Shown: piece by piece, positions 29,345 through 38,365 of the stretch
Layout: each line of letters starts with the position of its first letter
How positions within the stretch are numbered: the stretch's first letter is position 1
Position numbers and translations under genes: made by a program
The notes under the pieces: generated by a model
Database searches by the model: none
Told to the model about the DNA's origin: nothing
What the model saw: the letters and a program-made list of their open reading frames with translations, nothing else
DNA from: Brachybacterium ginsengisoli
GTDB lineage: Bacteria; Actinomycetota; Actinomycetes; Actinomycetales; Dermabacteraceae
Assembly (NCBI RefSeq): GCF_002407065.1
Contig: NZ_CP023564.1
Coordinates: forward strand, 1,426,001-1,490,000
Direction: 5' to 3'
DNA: 64,000 bases

Positions 29345-29767
29345 ATGCCCACCGACTCCCCTTCCTCCGCACCCGCCACCGATGCCGAGGTGGCTGATCC
29401 GCGCCGCCGGCCCGTGGTCGCCGCGCTGCTCGGCCTCGAGGCGCTCCTGCTCGCCGCCACCGCCACCTACTGCTTCATCGGGGTCTCGGGCGGGATGCTC
29501 GATACGCGCTTCGGGACCGGGCTGGGGATCTTCCTGCTGCTGTTCGCCCTCGCTCTCGCGGTCGCCGCACGGTCGATCCTGGTCAAGGGCCGTTTCGGCC
29601 TGGGCTTCGGGATCACCTGGCAGCTCTTCCAGGCGTTGATCGGGGCGAGCCTCCTGCGCGGCGCGCTGTACTGGCAGGGCGCGCTGGCGCTGATCCTCGC
29701 AGTAGTGCTGTTCGTCCTGCTGACCAGGCTGGTCACCTCGACACCGCTTCCCGGCCGGGGACGCTGA
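29345..29767 (+). CDS. Small four-helix membrane protein (Rv3217c-like position)
   Basis: This 140-residue protein has a short polar N-terminus and four hydrophobic segments: VVAALLGLEALLLAATATYCF, GLGIFLLLFALALAVAARSI, FGITWQLFQALIGASLL and ALALILAVVLFVLLT. No catalytic motif is visible and the function is unknown. The ATG is 6 nt after TACAGT (29333-29338), which supports this start over one 20 codons upstream. The neighbourhood whiB1 plus small membrane protein matches mycobacterial Rv3219-Rv3217c. Confidence 0.78.
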   Translation: MPTDSPSSAPATDAEVADPRRRPVVAALLGLEALLLAATATYCFIGVSGGMLDTRFGTGLGIFLLLFALALAVAARSILVKGRFGLGFGITWQLFQALIGASLLRGALYWQGALALILAVVLFVLLTRLVTSTPLPGRGR

Positions 29768-29783
29768 CCCCCTTCCGTTCGAG

Positions 29784-29828
29784 GCCGACGGGCCCCGCAC
29801 CGACTCTTCCGGTGCGGGGCCCGTCGGC
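29784..29828. terminator. Bidirectional hairpin terminator between convergent genes
   Basis: A perfect 19-bp stem (29784-29802 with 29810-29828) encloses a 7-base loop, ACTCTTC. It sits midway between the stop codons of the rightward small membrane gene and the leftward ABC permease gene, so it can serve both. Confidence 0.9.
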
Positions 29829-29839
29829 GTCCTGGCAGG

Positions 29840-32359
29840 TCAGTCCGCGTCGGCGAGCGCAGCCGCCGGGGCGGTGCGTGCGGCCGCCCTTCCCGGCAGC
29901 ACCGAGGCGAGGGCCCCGGCGGTCATCGCGAGCACCAGCACCAGGCCCACCTGCACCCAGGGGATGGTGATCGACACCGGATAGCTCGATCCCAGCAGCG
30001 CCTGGATCCCGAGGACGCCGTAGATGCTGCCGATCACGATGCCCAGCACGGCCCCGACCACGGCCAGCAGCACGCCTTCCCAGCCGAGCATCGCCCGCAT
30101 CTGACGCCGGGTGGTGCCCAGCGCGCGCAGCAGGGCGTTCTCGCCGGTGCGTTCGATGACACCCAGGCTGAGCGTGTTCGCGACGCCCACCAGTGCCACC
30201 ACCACGGCGACCGCGAGCAGGGCGACGGTGATGCCCAGCAGGATCTGCAGGATCTCCGCGTAGGCCTCGCGCTCCGCACCGCCGGCGTCGGCAGATCCCG
30301 ATTCCCAGCCGTCACCGGCCACCGCTTGGTTCACCGAGTCCATGATCGCCATGGCGTCGACGCCCTCCCGCTCCGGAGTGCCGGGATCGGCGAAGTCGGC
30401 GACGACCACGGGCGTGGCCGCGTCCCCGACGAGCTGTTCGAGAGTGGCAGGGGTGACCAGCGACATCTGCAGGTTCGCATCGACCGTGACCGTCAGATCG
30501 TGGGTCGCGCCGTCGGCGCCCTCGACCTGCAGGACCTGTCCGTCGGTCACCGAGAAGCGCTCCGCCCGCTCCTGGCCGAGCAGCACCACACCGTCGACCA
30601 GATCGTCCGCGGCGTCCGGGCGGTGGGAGGTCTCCCGCACCGTCTCAGGGGAGAGGCCGAAGAGGGTCATCGGCTCGGAGACTCCCACCGGGATGTCCCC
30701 GCGCGCGCCCTGCCGGGCCCGGTCGATGCCGTCGATCGCCGAGATCTGATCGACCGCCTGGTCCGGCATCTCCTCGGCGGAGACCACCAGGTCGATGGGG
30801 CGCCGGGAGTCCAGCTCGGAGGTCAGCGTGGCCTCGGCAGTGCGGGCGCCCACCGCCATCATCGTCATGAGCGTGGTGCCGATGAGCAGGGCGGCGATCG
30901 TCGCCGCGCTGCGGCGGGGATTGCGCGCCACGTTGGCGCTCGCGATCCTGGCAGGCAGCCCGCCGACCCGGCCGATCACCCTGCCCAGCAGCGCGGCCAG
31001 CGGGCGCGTGATGGTGACCAGGGAGATCAGCACGCCTGTGAAGCTGAGGACGCCTCCGACGATCGCCAGCAGGATGCCCAGCGAGGGGATGCCGGTCAGG
31101 GCGAGGGCCGTGCCTCCGCCGAGCAGCAGGATCCCCGCGACCGCGGCGATCAGCCCGAGGACTCCGCGCACCCCCGGCCCGCGGCGCACCACGGGAGGGA
31201 GCGGACGCAGGGCCTGGAGCGGTGCGACGCGGGTCGCGGCGCGCATGGGGGCGAGGCTCGCTCCGAGGGTGATCACGAGCCCTGCCGCCACGGGCAGCAG
31301 GAGGGACAGCAGGCTCACCGGGACGAGCACGAGGCTGTCGACCCATCCGAGGCCGGCGGCGCCGGCGAGCGCCGCCTGGACGAGCAGGTGGCCGCCGAGC
31401 ATGCCGAGGACGGCGCCGATCAGGCCCACGGTCGCGGACTCGCGCAGCACCACCGATCGCACCTGGGCACGGGTCGCCCCGAGGGTGCGGAGGAGGGCGA
31501 GGCTGCGGGTGCGCTGGGCGATCGTGACGGCGAAGGTGTTCGCGATGACCACGGCGCTGGTGAACAGGGCGATCACCACGAACACGGCCAGGATCCCCCC
31601 GAGGGCGGCGAAGCCCCGCAGGAAGTCCGAGGCCGCCTCCTCCTCGGCGTCGGCGGCGGTGCGGACCGTGAGGTCCCCCGTGTCGGAGCCGGGGTCGGCG
31701 ACGACGTCCGCGGGGTCGGTGCCCTCGGGGACGCTCGCGAGCCAGACGTCGGTGGTGGTCCCGGCGCTCGGGCCGAGCAGCGCCTCCGCGTTCTCTGGGG
31801 TCAGCAGCGCTCGGGGCGTGCCGCCGAGCACCGATCCCTGAGGTCCCTTCGCGATGCCGACCACGGTGAAGCGGTGCGTCTCACCGCTGGTGGACCTGTC
31901 GGCGGGCAGGGTGACGGTGTCGCCCAGGCCCACCTCGAGCGCGGCGGCGGCCGGCTCGTCGAGCACGATCTCCGACGCGGAGCTCGACGGCCTGCCGTCG
32001 GCGAGAGCCGTGGAGGTCTCCTGGCCCGGGGGGAGCATGGCGGTGGAGACGAAGACGGCGCCGCCGCCGGCGGAGCTGAGCTCCAGGTAGGTCTGCAGCT
32101 GGGGCCAGACGTTCTCGGTCCCGGCGACCTGGGGTGCCTCGAGGGGCTCGGCGGCGCTCCACTGCTCGTCGGTGAGCGGGCGCTGGATCTCGAGGTCCGC
32201 CCCCTCGAAGCCCTGAGCGGCCTGTGAGCGCAGGGAGGCCTGCATGAGGTTCCCGGCGATGACCATGACGGCCACGAAGGCGCAGGACAGCGCGATGGTG
32301 ACGACGGCCGCGACGTGCCGTCGGATCGGGGTGAGCGTGATGCGGGCGGGGCGTGCCAT
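29840..32359 (-). CDS. ABC transporter permease, FtsX/MacB-like
   Basis: This 839-residue protein has two FtsX-type modules: TM1 near residues 13-33, an extracytoplasmic domain, a three-helix bundle (ILAVFVVIALFTSAVVIANTFAV; the next around LIGAVLGMLGGHLLV), a central membrane region, a second extracytoplasmic domain, and a C-terminal three-helix bundle beginning LLGITVALLAVAVVVALVGV. The coupling segment QRTRSLALLRTLGATRAQVRS occurs twice in variant form (ERTGENALLRALGTTRRQM). Such permeases extrude lipids, peptides or antibiotics or do mechanical work on the envelope. Its start overlaps the ATPase gene stop by 1 nt. Substrate unknown. Confidence 0.9.
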   Translation of the reverse strand: MARPARITLTPIRRHVAAVVTIALSCAFVAVMVIAGNLMQASLRSQAAQGFEGADLEIQRPLTDEQWSAAEPLEAPQVAGTENVWPQLQTYLELSSAGGGAVFVSTAMLPPGQETSTALADGRPSSSASEIVLDEPAAAALEVGLGDTVTLPADRSTSGETHRFTVVGIAKGPQGSVLGGTPRALLTPENAEALLGPSAGTTTDVWLASVPEGTDPADVVADPGSDTGDLTVRTAADAEEEAASDFLRGFAALGGILAVFVVIALFTSAVVIANTFAVTIAQRTRSLALLRTLGATRAQVRSVVLRESATVGLIGAVLGMLGGHLLVQAALAGAAGLGWVDSLVLVPVSLLSLLLPVAAGLVITLGASLAPMRAATRVAPLQALRPLPPVVRRGPGVRGVLGLIAAVAGILLLGGGTALALTGIPSLGILLAIVGGVLSFTGVLISLVTITRPLAALLGRVIGRVGGLPARIASANVARNPRRSAATIAALLIGTTLMTMMAVGARTAEATLTSELDSRRPIDLVVSAEEMPDQAVDQISAIDGIDRARQGARGDIPVGVSEPMTLFGLSPETVRETSHRPDAADDLVDGVVLLGQERAERFSVTDGQVLQVEGADGATHDLTVTVDANLQMSLVTPATLEQLVGDAATPVVVADFADPGTPEREGVDAMAIMDSVNQAVAGDGWESGSADAGGAEREAYAEILQILLGITVALLAVAVVVALVGVANTLSLGVIERTGENALLRALGTTRRQMRAMLGWEGVLLAVVGAVLGIVIGSIYGVLGIQALLGSSYPVSITIPWVQVGLVLVLAMTAGALASVLPGRAAARTAPAAALADAD

Positions 32360-33096
32360 CAGCGGGTGCCCCGCAGGTCCTCGTCGGAGGCGATCCGGCC
32401 GTCGGCGAGGGTGATGATGCGATCGGCACGCTCGGCGGCCTCGCGCTCATGGGTGACCATGACGACGGTCTGGTCGAACTCGTCCACGCTCAGGCGCAGG
32501 AAGTCCAGGACCTCCTCGGTGGAGTGCGAGTCGAGGTTGCCGGTCGGCTCATCGGCGAAGACGACCGCCGGCGAGGTGACCAGGGCACGGGAGATCGCGA
32601 CGCGCTGGATCTGGCCGCCGGAGAGCTGCGAGGGCAGGTGGGAGAGGCGGTCGGTGATGCCGAAGGCGGTGGTGAGCGTCTCCAGCCAGGCGCGGTCCGC
32701 GCGTTTGCCCGCGAGCTCGAGGGGCAGCAGGATGTTCTGCTCCGCGGTGAGCATGGGCAGCAGGTTGAAGGACTGGAAGACGAAGCCGATCTGCTCGCGG
32801 CGGAGCCTGGTGAGGGCGTCGTCGCCCAGGGTCGTGATCTCCGTGCCGTCGAGCACGATCGAGCCGGAGTCGACGACGTCGAGCCCGGCCAGCACGTGCA
32901 GCAGAGTGGACTTGCCGGATCCGGAGGGGCCCATGATCGCGGTGAACCCGCCGCGGGCGACGTCGAGATCGACGCCGTCCAGCGCGGTCACGACGCCGGC
33001 GCCGGTGCCGTAGGTCCGGCTCACGTCGCGGGCGACGATCGCGGGCGGGAGCGCGTCCGTGGGGGTCGGGGGAGCGGCCTGGGGAGCGGTGGTCAT
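32359..33096 (-). CDS. ABC transporter ATP-binding protein (LolD/MacB type)
   Basis: This 245-residue protein has Walker A MGPSGSGKSTLLHVLAGLD, Q-loop FVFQSFNLLPMLTAEQN, signature LSGGQIQRVAISRAL, Walker B VVFADEPTGNLDS and H-switch VVMVTHEREAAERAD. It is the partner of the FtsX-like permease just downstream. AAGGA precedes the ATG on the coding strand. The two-component genes upstream on the same strand probably regulate the pair, separated by 167 nt that contain a dyad (33205-33233). Confidence 0.94.
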   Translation of the reverse strand: MTTAPQAAPPTPTDALPPAIVARDVSRTYGTGAGVVTALDGVDLDVARGGFTAIMGPSGSGKSTLLHVLAGLDVVDSGSIVLDGTEITTLGDDALTRLRREQIGFVFQSFNLLPMLTAEQNILLPLELAGKRADRAWLETLTTAFGITDRLSHLPSQLSGGQIQRVAISRALVTSPAVVFADEPTGNLDSHSTEEVLDFLRLSVDEFDQTVVMVTHEREAAERADRIITLADGRIASDEDLRGTR

Positions 33097-33204
33097 CGGT
33101 GGTCCTTCGCGAGAGGTGCAACGGTCATCACCGATGCTCTCCCGCGTCGTCCGCCGACGTCGTCAACCCCTGGGAGGTCCCTGCACGGAGATGATCCGCT
33201 CCTG

Positions 33205-33233
33205 GTCAGAGCGGAGTCATACCGTGGTCTGAC
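33205..33233. promoter_or_regulatory. Inverted repeat upstream of the ABC exporter genes
   Basis: GTCAGA (33205-33210) and TCTGAC (33228-33233) are inverted copies 17 nt apart, between the response-regulator stop and the ATPase start. The same GTCAGACC/GGTCTGAC sequence recurs upstream of the histidine kinase at 35301-35308, which suggests a common regulator, plausibly the adjacent LuxR-type protein. Confidence 0.4.
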
Positions 33234-33263
33234 GCCTCCTGCCGGATCCGGCCGAGAGCTCTC

Positions 33264-33965
33264 TCAGCCGGCGCCGGGGGCGACCAGGCCGGTCTCGAAG
33301 GCGATGATCACGGCCTGCACCCGGTCCCGGGCCCCGAGCTTGGAGAGCACCCGGCCCACATGGGTCTTCACGGTGGCCTCCGCGACGAAGAGCTCCGCCC
33401 CGATCTCCTGGTTCGAGAAGCCTCGACCCATCAGCACCAGCACCTCCCGCTCGCGCTCGGTGAGCGGGGCGAGGATCGAGGTGTCCTGCTCCTCGGGCTC
33501 CGGCGCGGCGACCACGCGCTCCAGCAGGCGGCGGGTGGCCGACGGGGCGATCACCGCGTCGCCGCGGTGGACGGTGCGGATCGCGCCGAGGAGGTCCTCG
33601 GGCTGGGCGTCCTTGAGCAGGAAGCCGCTGGCCCCGGCCCGGATCGCGGCGACCACGTACTCGTCGAGGTCGAAGGTGGTCAGCACGATGATGCGGGGGG
33701 CCCGCTCGGGAGGCAGGTCGGCGAGGATCTCGGCGGTGGCCTCGATCCCGTCCTTGTGGGGCATGCGCACGTCCATGAGCACCACGTCGACCCGGCGTCC
33801 CCGCAGCTCGCGCACGGCCTCCGCGCCGTCGGAGGCCTGGACCACCACCTCCATGTCGTCCTGCGAGTCGATGACCATCGCGAACCCTGCCCGCACCAGC
33901 GGCTGGTCGTCGACCAGGGCGATGCGCAGGGGGAGGTCCACGGGGCGTTCGGTCGGTGAGGTCAT
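33264..33965 (-). CDS. NarL/LuxR-family response regulator
   Basis: This 233-residue protein has a receiver with DD at 19-20, phospho-acceptor D65 in VVLMDVRMPHKDG, and a C-terminal LuxR helix-turn-helix: LTEREREVLVLMGRGFSNQE then IGAELFVAEATVKTHVGRVL. The ATG overlaps the kinase stop by 4 nt. It is expected to be phosphorylated by the adjacent kinase; the adjacent ABC exporter is the most likely target, a common arrangement for envelope-stress or antimicrobial sensing. Confidence 0.93.
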   Translation of the reverse strand: MTSPTERPVDLPLRIALVDDQPLVRAGFAMVIDSQDDMEVVVQASDGAEAVRELRGRRVDVVLMDVRMPHKDGIEATAEILADLPPERAPRIIVLTTFDLDEYVVAAIRAGASGFLLKDAQPEDLLGAIRTVHRGDAVIAPSATRRLLERVVAAPEPEEQDTSILAPLTEREREVLVLMGRGFSNQEIGAELFVAEATVKTHVGRVLSKLGARDRVQAVIIAFETGLVAPGAG

Positions 33966-35266
33966 CGGAGCTCTCCTCGGAGGGGACGGACGGGGGCGGC
34001 CGGGGGGACGGGGCGGGCAGGTGACGAGGCCGAGCGGGGGGTCGCCAGCGGCACGACGGCGCGCACCCGATAGCCGCGGGAGGGGAGCGGCTCGGCCCGC
34101 AGCGTGCCGCCGAACACGGACATCCTCTCGCGCATCCCGGTCAGGCCGTGGCCCAGCCCGTCGGAGTCGGGGTCCACGCCCTGGCCGTCGTCGAGCACCT
34201 CGATCGTGAGCTCCTGGGGCGTGCGACGGATCCGCACGCTCGCACTCGCGCCGGGGCCCGCGTGCTTGAGGACGTTGGTCAGGGACTCCTGGACCAGGCG
34301 GAACACGGACATGCCCATCGCCTGGGGGAGATCCGAGAGGGCGCCCTCGATCTGCAGCTCGGTCTCCAGGCCGGCGCTGCGCACGCGATCGATGAGATCG
34401 GGGAGCATCTCGGGGCCGGGCTGCGGCCCGTAGCTCGTCTCGTCCTCCTGGCGCAGAACGCCGAGCAGCGAGCGCATGTCCGCGAGCGCGGCGCGTCCGG
34501 TCTCCCCGATGGTGCCGAGCACCTCCGCGGCCTTCTCCGGCTTCTGGGAGGCGACGAAGCGGCCGCCGTCGGCCTGCGCGATGATCACCGACAGCGAGTG
34601 GGCGACCACGTCGTGCATCTCGCGCGCGATGCGGCTGCGCTCCTCGGAGACGGCGAGGGCCGTGCGCTGCTCCCGCTCGCGCATCGCCTGCTCGGCACGC
34701 TCCCGGGTGAGGGCGAGCTGGCGCACCCGGGCGCGCTGCAGGTTGGCCAGCGCCCACACGGCGATGATGGTGATCGTGCCGACGACGGTCAGCACGCCGA
34801 AGGCCGTCACCGCCTCCCAGACGCTCGCGTACGGGGACCGGAGCGCCTCGACGGCCGCCACGGTGGCCTGCACGAGCACACCGAGCATGCCGGCGGCGAC
34901 GCCGATGGCGTGGACCACGCCGCCGCCGTACGCGACCGCGCAGAACATCGCGTAGAACGTCATGATGTCGCCGGCGACCACGGGGGTGCCCACCGCGACG
35001 TGCAGCACCGCGAGGGAGCCGATCACGAGCACCCCGGTCAGAGGGCGCACCCGGCACAGCGCGCCGACGGCGACCATCGGCACCGAGAACAGGGTCCACC
35101 AGCTGATCGAGCCGGTGAGGACGGCGAACACGAGCAGCAGGAAGGCGGCGGACCCGAAGACCAGCAGGTCGACGGTGCCGGGGTTCTCGACGATCCATCG
35201 GAACGGATCGATGCGCCGGGTGCGCGGCGACGGCGTGCCCGGAGCCTGTGCGGTCCCATCGGTCAT
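33962..35266 (-). CDS. NarL-type sensor histidine kinase (HPK7)
   Basis: This 434-residue kinase has five or so hydrophobic segments in residues 32-175 with very short loops, so it is likely an intramembrane-sensing type. The dimerisation H-box is EERSRIAREMHDVVAHSLSV with H218, and the HATPase has SVFRLVQESLTNVLKHA and DDGQGVDPDSDGLGHGLTGM. The ATG at 35266 was chosen over a longer frame because TACCCT lies 7 nt upstream on the coding strand and upstream residues look non-coding. It forms one unit with the response regulator. Confidence 0.9.
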   Translation of the reverse strand: MTDGTAQAPGTPSPRTRRIDPFRWIVENPGTVDLLVFGSAAFLLLVFAVLTGSISWWTLFSVPMVAVGALCRVRPLTGVLVIGSLAVLHVAVGTPVVAGDIMTFYAMFCAVAYGGGVVHAIGVAAGMLGVLVQATVAAVEALRSPYASVWEAVTAFGVLTVVGTITIIAVWALANLQRARVRQLALTRERAEQAMREREQRTALAVSEERSRIAREMHDVVAHSLSVIIAQADGGRFVASQKPEKAAEVLGTIGETGRAALADMRSLLGVLRQEDETSYGPQPGPEMLPDLIDRVRSAGLETELQIEGALSDLPQAMGMSVFRLVQESLTNVLKHAGPGASASVRIRRTPQELTIEVLDDGQGVDPDSDGLGHGLTGMRERMSVFGGTLRAEPLPSRGYRVRAVVPLATPRSASSPARPVPPAAPVRPLRGELR

Positions 35267-35300
35267 GGTCTCGAGGGTACGGGGCCTGGTGCGCGCGGAC

Positions 35301-35308
35301 GTCAGACC
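35301..35308. promoter_or_regulatory. GTCAGACC motif upstream of the sensor kinase
   Basis: The motif GTCAGACC (GGTCTGAC on the kinase coding strand) is shared with the dyad upstream of the ABC exporter genes. A second imperfect copy, ggtcggac, follows at 35311-35318. A candidate autoregulatory site only. Confidence 0.3.
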
Positions 35309-35405
35309 GCGGTCGGACAGGAGCCCGGGTGGTCTGGCCGGTGCGTCACATCGTGCCGGACGATCGGCCGATGGGACCGGAGCGGAGAGCACGGCTCCGA
35401 GAGGT

Positions 35406-36152
35406 TCAGAGCAGCCGCTGGGGTCCCTCGAGCAGCTCCGGACCGTCGTTGCCCACCTTCCCCACCGCGGGATCCACCTCGCGCACGGACAGGGTCGCAT
35501 CGTCCAGGAGGTGGGAGTCCTCGAGGATCCACTCCTGCGCCGCGTGGCGGTCGTCCATCGAGGTGTCGAGCCAGGAGTCCACCTCGTCGCGCCGCAGCAT
35601 CACCGGCGTGCGGTCGTGGAGCTCGGCGAGCTCCCCGGTGGCCTCGCGGGTGATGATCGTGGCGGAGAGGAGGAAGGTGCCGTCCTCGCTCGCCGCCGGG
35701 CCCTCATGGCCGCCGGGGCCCTTCCACCAGGACACCAGCGCCGCCATGAACAGGGGGGAGCCGTTCTCGGGCGCGATGAAGTAGGGCTGCTTGCGCTTGC
35801 CCTTCTCGTCGTGCGCCCACTCGTAGTAGCCGTCCATGGGGACGATGGCCCGGTACCGGCCCAGGCTCCCGCGGAAGCTGGGCTTCTCGCCCAGGGTCTC
35901 GCGGCGTGCGTTGAACGTGCGGGAGGAGAAGGAGGCGTCCTTCGCGAAGGGCGGGAGCAGGCCCCAGCGCGCCGCGCGCAGGGCGCGCACCACCTCGCCG
36001 GACTCCTTGTCGACCGATTCGGTGACCACGTGGATCGGCGCCGTGGGCGGGATGTTCCACCGGCTGCGCAGATGCGGGTCGGTGAGGTCCACCGCGCCGA
36101 GATCGTCGATCAGCGGCTCGATCTCCTGGAAGAAGGCGAAGCGTCCGCACAT
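35406..36152 (-). CDS. SOS response-associated peptidase family protein (SRAP/YedK/HMCES)
   Basis: This 248-residue protein begins MCGRFAFF, placing the catalytic Cys2 immediately after the initiator Met, which must be removed for the thiazolidine DNA-protein crosslink at abasic sites. Other active-site segments are present: NARRETLGEKPSF, the glutamate in MDGYYEW, and the histidine in ELHDRTPVML. SRAP proteins shield abasic sites in single-stranded DNA. The MCGRF position fixes the start at 36152. The YihY/BrkB gene ends 1 nt upstream of this ATG, so they are likely co-transcribed. Confidence 0.95.
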   Translation of the reverse strand: MCGRFAFFQEIEPLIDDLGAVDLTDPHLRSRWNIPPTAPIHVVTESVDKESGEVVRALRAARWGLLPPFAKDASFSSRTFNARRETLGEKPSFRGSLGRYRAIVPMDGYYEWAHDEKGKRKQPYFIAPENGSPLFMAALVSWWKGPGGHEGPAASEDGTFLLSATIITREATGELAELHDRTPVMLRRDEVDSWLDTSMDDRHAAQEWILEDSHLLDDATLSVREVDPAVGKVGNDGPELLEGPQRLL

Positions 36153-36153
36153 C

Positions 36154-37314
36154 TCAGGAGTCCTTCGTCTCCGCGCCGGTCTCGCCGTCGGCATCCACGG
36201 CGGGCACTCCGTTGCGCGGGGTGAGGCGGGCATCCTCGCCGGTGTAGGCGTCGGCGTCGTGGTGGAGGTTCTGCAGGCGGATGTCGCGGCCCTCGTCGAC
36301 CAGCTTGTCGTGCTTGGCCTGCGCCTTCTCCGCGCCGGTCGCATCGCGCATGGGCAGGGCGAGGGAGTCCTCGGCGGGTTTGCCGGCGGAGAGCTCGCGG
36401 ACCCGCTCGTACTCCGCGTCGACCTCGGCGCCCATGATGATCACGATGTTGATGACCCACAGGGCGAACAGCACCGCCATGATGCCGCCGATGGCGCCGT
36501 AGCTGGAGTAGCCGGCGACGGTGCCCATGTAGATCGACAGCGCGACCGCGGCGACGCCGATGCCGACGATCGCGAACACGCCACCGGGAGAGATGAAGCG
36601 GAAGGGCTTCTTGAGGTTCGGCGCGCCCCAGTACAGCAGCGAGATCAGCGCGAAGGCGATCAGCAGGATCACCGGCCACTTCACCCACGTCCAGATCGGC
36701 AGGAAGGAGTCCAGGAGGAAGGAGAGCACACCCTCGGCCCCGATGGTCGAGGAGATCGGGCCCAGCAGGCCCTGGACGATCGACTCGCTGAGCAGGATCG
36801 AGATCATCACCAGCAGGATCCCGAGGATCATGGCGATCGTCAGCAGCAGCATCGTGCCGTTCATGCGGATCGGGCCGCGCCCCTCGGGCACGTCGTAGAT
36901 GTGGTTGGCGACGCGGCCGTACGCCTTGATGTAGCCGGAGGCGGACCACAGGGCCGTCGCGATACCGATGATCAGGGCGACCGTGCCGCCGGTCGAGGAG
37001 CCCATGAGCGAGGTCACGGTGGACTTCACCGCCCCGTCGGCGCCGAGCCCGCTGCCGCCTGCGGCCTGGTTGATGAGGTCGACCAGCAGGGCGGCGATCT
37101 GATCCTTCATCCCGGACAGCAGGAGCGTGGCCAGTGAGAACAGGGCCAGCAGGGTCGGGGCGATCGAGAGCACCATGAAGTAGGTGAGCTTCGCGGCCTG
37201 GTCGGTGCCGCCGTCGCGCCCGAACTCTGTGAGCACGCGCTTGGCCATGTACTTCAGGGTGGTGCCGTTCAGCGACGGGGCGGCATCGCCCTCGGTGGTG
37301 CTGGAGTGGGCCAT
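36154..37314 (-). CDS. YihY/virulence factor BrkB family membrane protein
   Basis: This 386-residue protein has the family pattern of six hydrophobic segments: KLTYFMVLSIAPTLLALFSL, VALIIGIATALWSASGYIKA, LLLTIAMILGILLVMISILL, a segment around VILLIAFALISLLYW, GGVFAIVGIGVAAVALSIYM and IMAVLFALWVINIVIIMGAE. The polar C-terminal ~90 residues are extra. The function of the family is unresolved (it is not the tRNA nuclease RNase BN). AGGAG precedes the ATG at 37314 on the coding strand. Confidence 0.92.
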   Translation of the reverse strand: MAHSSTTEGDAAPSLNGTTLKYMAKRVLTEFGRDGGTDQAAKLTYFMVLSIAPTLLALFSLATLLLSGMKDQIAALLVDLINQAAGGSGLGADGAVKSTVTSLMGSSTGGTVALIIGIATALWSASGYIKAYGRVANHIYDVPEGRGPIRMNGTMLLLTIAMILGILLVMISILLSESIVQGLLGPISSTIGAEGVLSFLLDSFLPIWTWVKWPVILLIAFALISLLYWGAPNLKKPFRFISPGGVFAIVGIGVAAVALSIYMGTVAGYSSYGAIGGIMAVLFALWVINIVIIMGAEVDAEYERVRELSAGKPAEDSLALPMRDATGAEKAQAKHDKLVDEGRDIRLQNLHHDADAYTGEDARLTPRNGVPAVDADGETGAETKDS

Positions 37315-37511
37315 GAGGGTGCTCCTGGGGTCGGGTGGCTCACGGACTGCTTTCATCCTGCCATGGGAGAGGGCCGGGAGAGTTATCCACAATTGCTGAG
37401 AGTGCCGTTCATGAGGCGCTGATCCGCCCTAGAGTGACGGGGATGGCGCGGGGTGCGTCATCCGACGAACGGCACAAGAGGACCTCTCGGCAGGGGCCTC
37501 GGGGGGATGGG

Positions 37512-37790
37512 ATGGACGCCGCCACCATCATCGAGAGCGAATCGCGCGAGCTGATCCGCCGGCGCGGGCTGGACGTGCACGCCGACCAGCTCGAGCCGCT
37601 GATCCGCGAGGTCATGACGCACTACGACCGGAGGTCCTCCTCCGGCGAGGTGCCCGTGCTGCGCGATGACGACGAGACCATGGTCGCCGAGGTCGCCGCC
37701 CGGATCGGCGGTTTCGGACCGCTGCAGGAGATGCTGGACGATCCGAGCATCGAGGAGATCTGGCTGAACACGCCCGCGCGAACTGGATAG
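37512..37790 (+). pseudogene. Truncated CpaF/TadA secretion ATPase (5' remnant)
   Basis: Ninety-two codons remain from a GGGGGGATGG-preceded ATG. The sequence DQLEPLIREVMTHYDRR, EVAARIGGFGPLQEMLDDPS and IEEIWLNTPAR is the N-terminal domain of CpaF/TadA, the Flp pilus assembly ATPase of about 400-450 residues. Just after NTPAR (about nt 37780) the homology stops, base composition changes, and the frame ends two codons later. Walker A, Walker B and the hexamer core are missing, so no ATPase is made. The break marks the left edge of the foreign 37781-42404 segment. Confidence 0.85.
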
Positions 37791-38365
37791 CCGCTCCTCT
37801 GTCAACAGGCGGTTCCGGAGCGCAGAGCAGGGTGTCTTCAGCTTCTTCAGTTCGATCCTCACCGAAATCACCGGCCGCTCCAACTGCCTCGAACTTGCCC
37901 TGCTGCTGGTCTACGGGGCTGCCGCCCTGGTGGGCAACACGATCGCCAACCGGGTGGCGGATCGAACTACGATCTCCACGTTGCTGATCGGCACCGTGCC
38001 CAACGCGCTTTTCCTGGCTGGCTTCGCGCTGTACACCGGGGTTCCGCCGCGGGCGCTGGTGTTTATGCTCGGAATCGGACTGGTCGGAGTGACGATGAAC
38101 CCGGCGATGGTGTCAGCGTCCAGCGCGCCGGGGCTACGGCACCGCTGGTCAATACCATCCATGCGTCGTTCATCAGCCTCGGCGTGATGCTCGGCTCGGC
38201 CATCGGCTCTGCGCCGCACCCGGCCTTCGGCTTGCGGGCTCCTTTCGTGTTGGCATCTTCATGGCGATACTTGCTCCTCTTGCCATCGCCCCTGCACTGG
38301 CAGGCCCGTATCTGCGCAGCGGACGCAAGGAGCGCAGGGCAGAGCCAGTGCCTGCGTCAGCCTGA
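37781..38365 (+). pseudogene. MFS drug exporter (CmlR/Cmx-like) pseudogene
   Basis: One frame reads QGVFSFFSSILTEITGRS, LLLVYGAAALVGNTIANRVADR and GIGLVGVTMNPAMV, which is the second half of a chloramphenicol-efflux type MFS protein. A frame change near 38112-38120 leads to RAGATAPLVNTIHASFISLGVMLGSAIG, given here as RAGATAPLVNTIHASFISLG, and another near 38252 leads to FMAILAPLAIAPALAG and RSGRKERRAEPVPASA, ending at a TGA at 38363-38365. At least two indels and the absence of the N-terminal half make it non-functional. The N-terminus is lost at the left junction of the foreign block. Confidence 0.75.

Noticed and set aside
30326-32227. A 633-codon plus-strand frame within the ABC permease gene
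   Set aside because: The minus-strand permease has a complete FtsX-type layout; the plus-strand translation is low-complexity Gly/Arg/Asp.
37335-37511. Longer start for the cpaF remnant at 37335
   Set aside because: The extra residues are unlike CpaF, and the ATG at 37512 is preceded by a strong purine-rich ribosome site.
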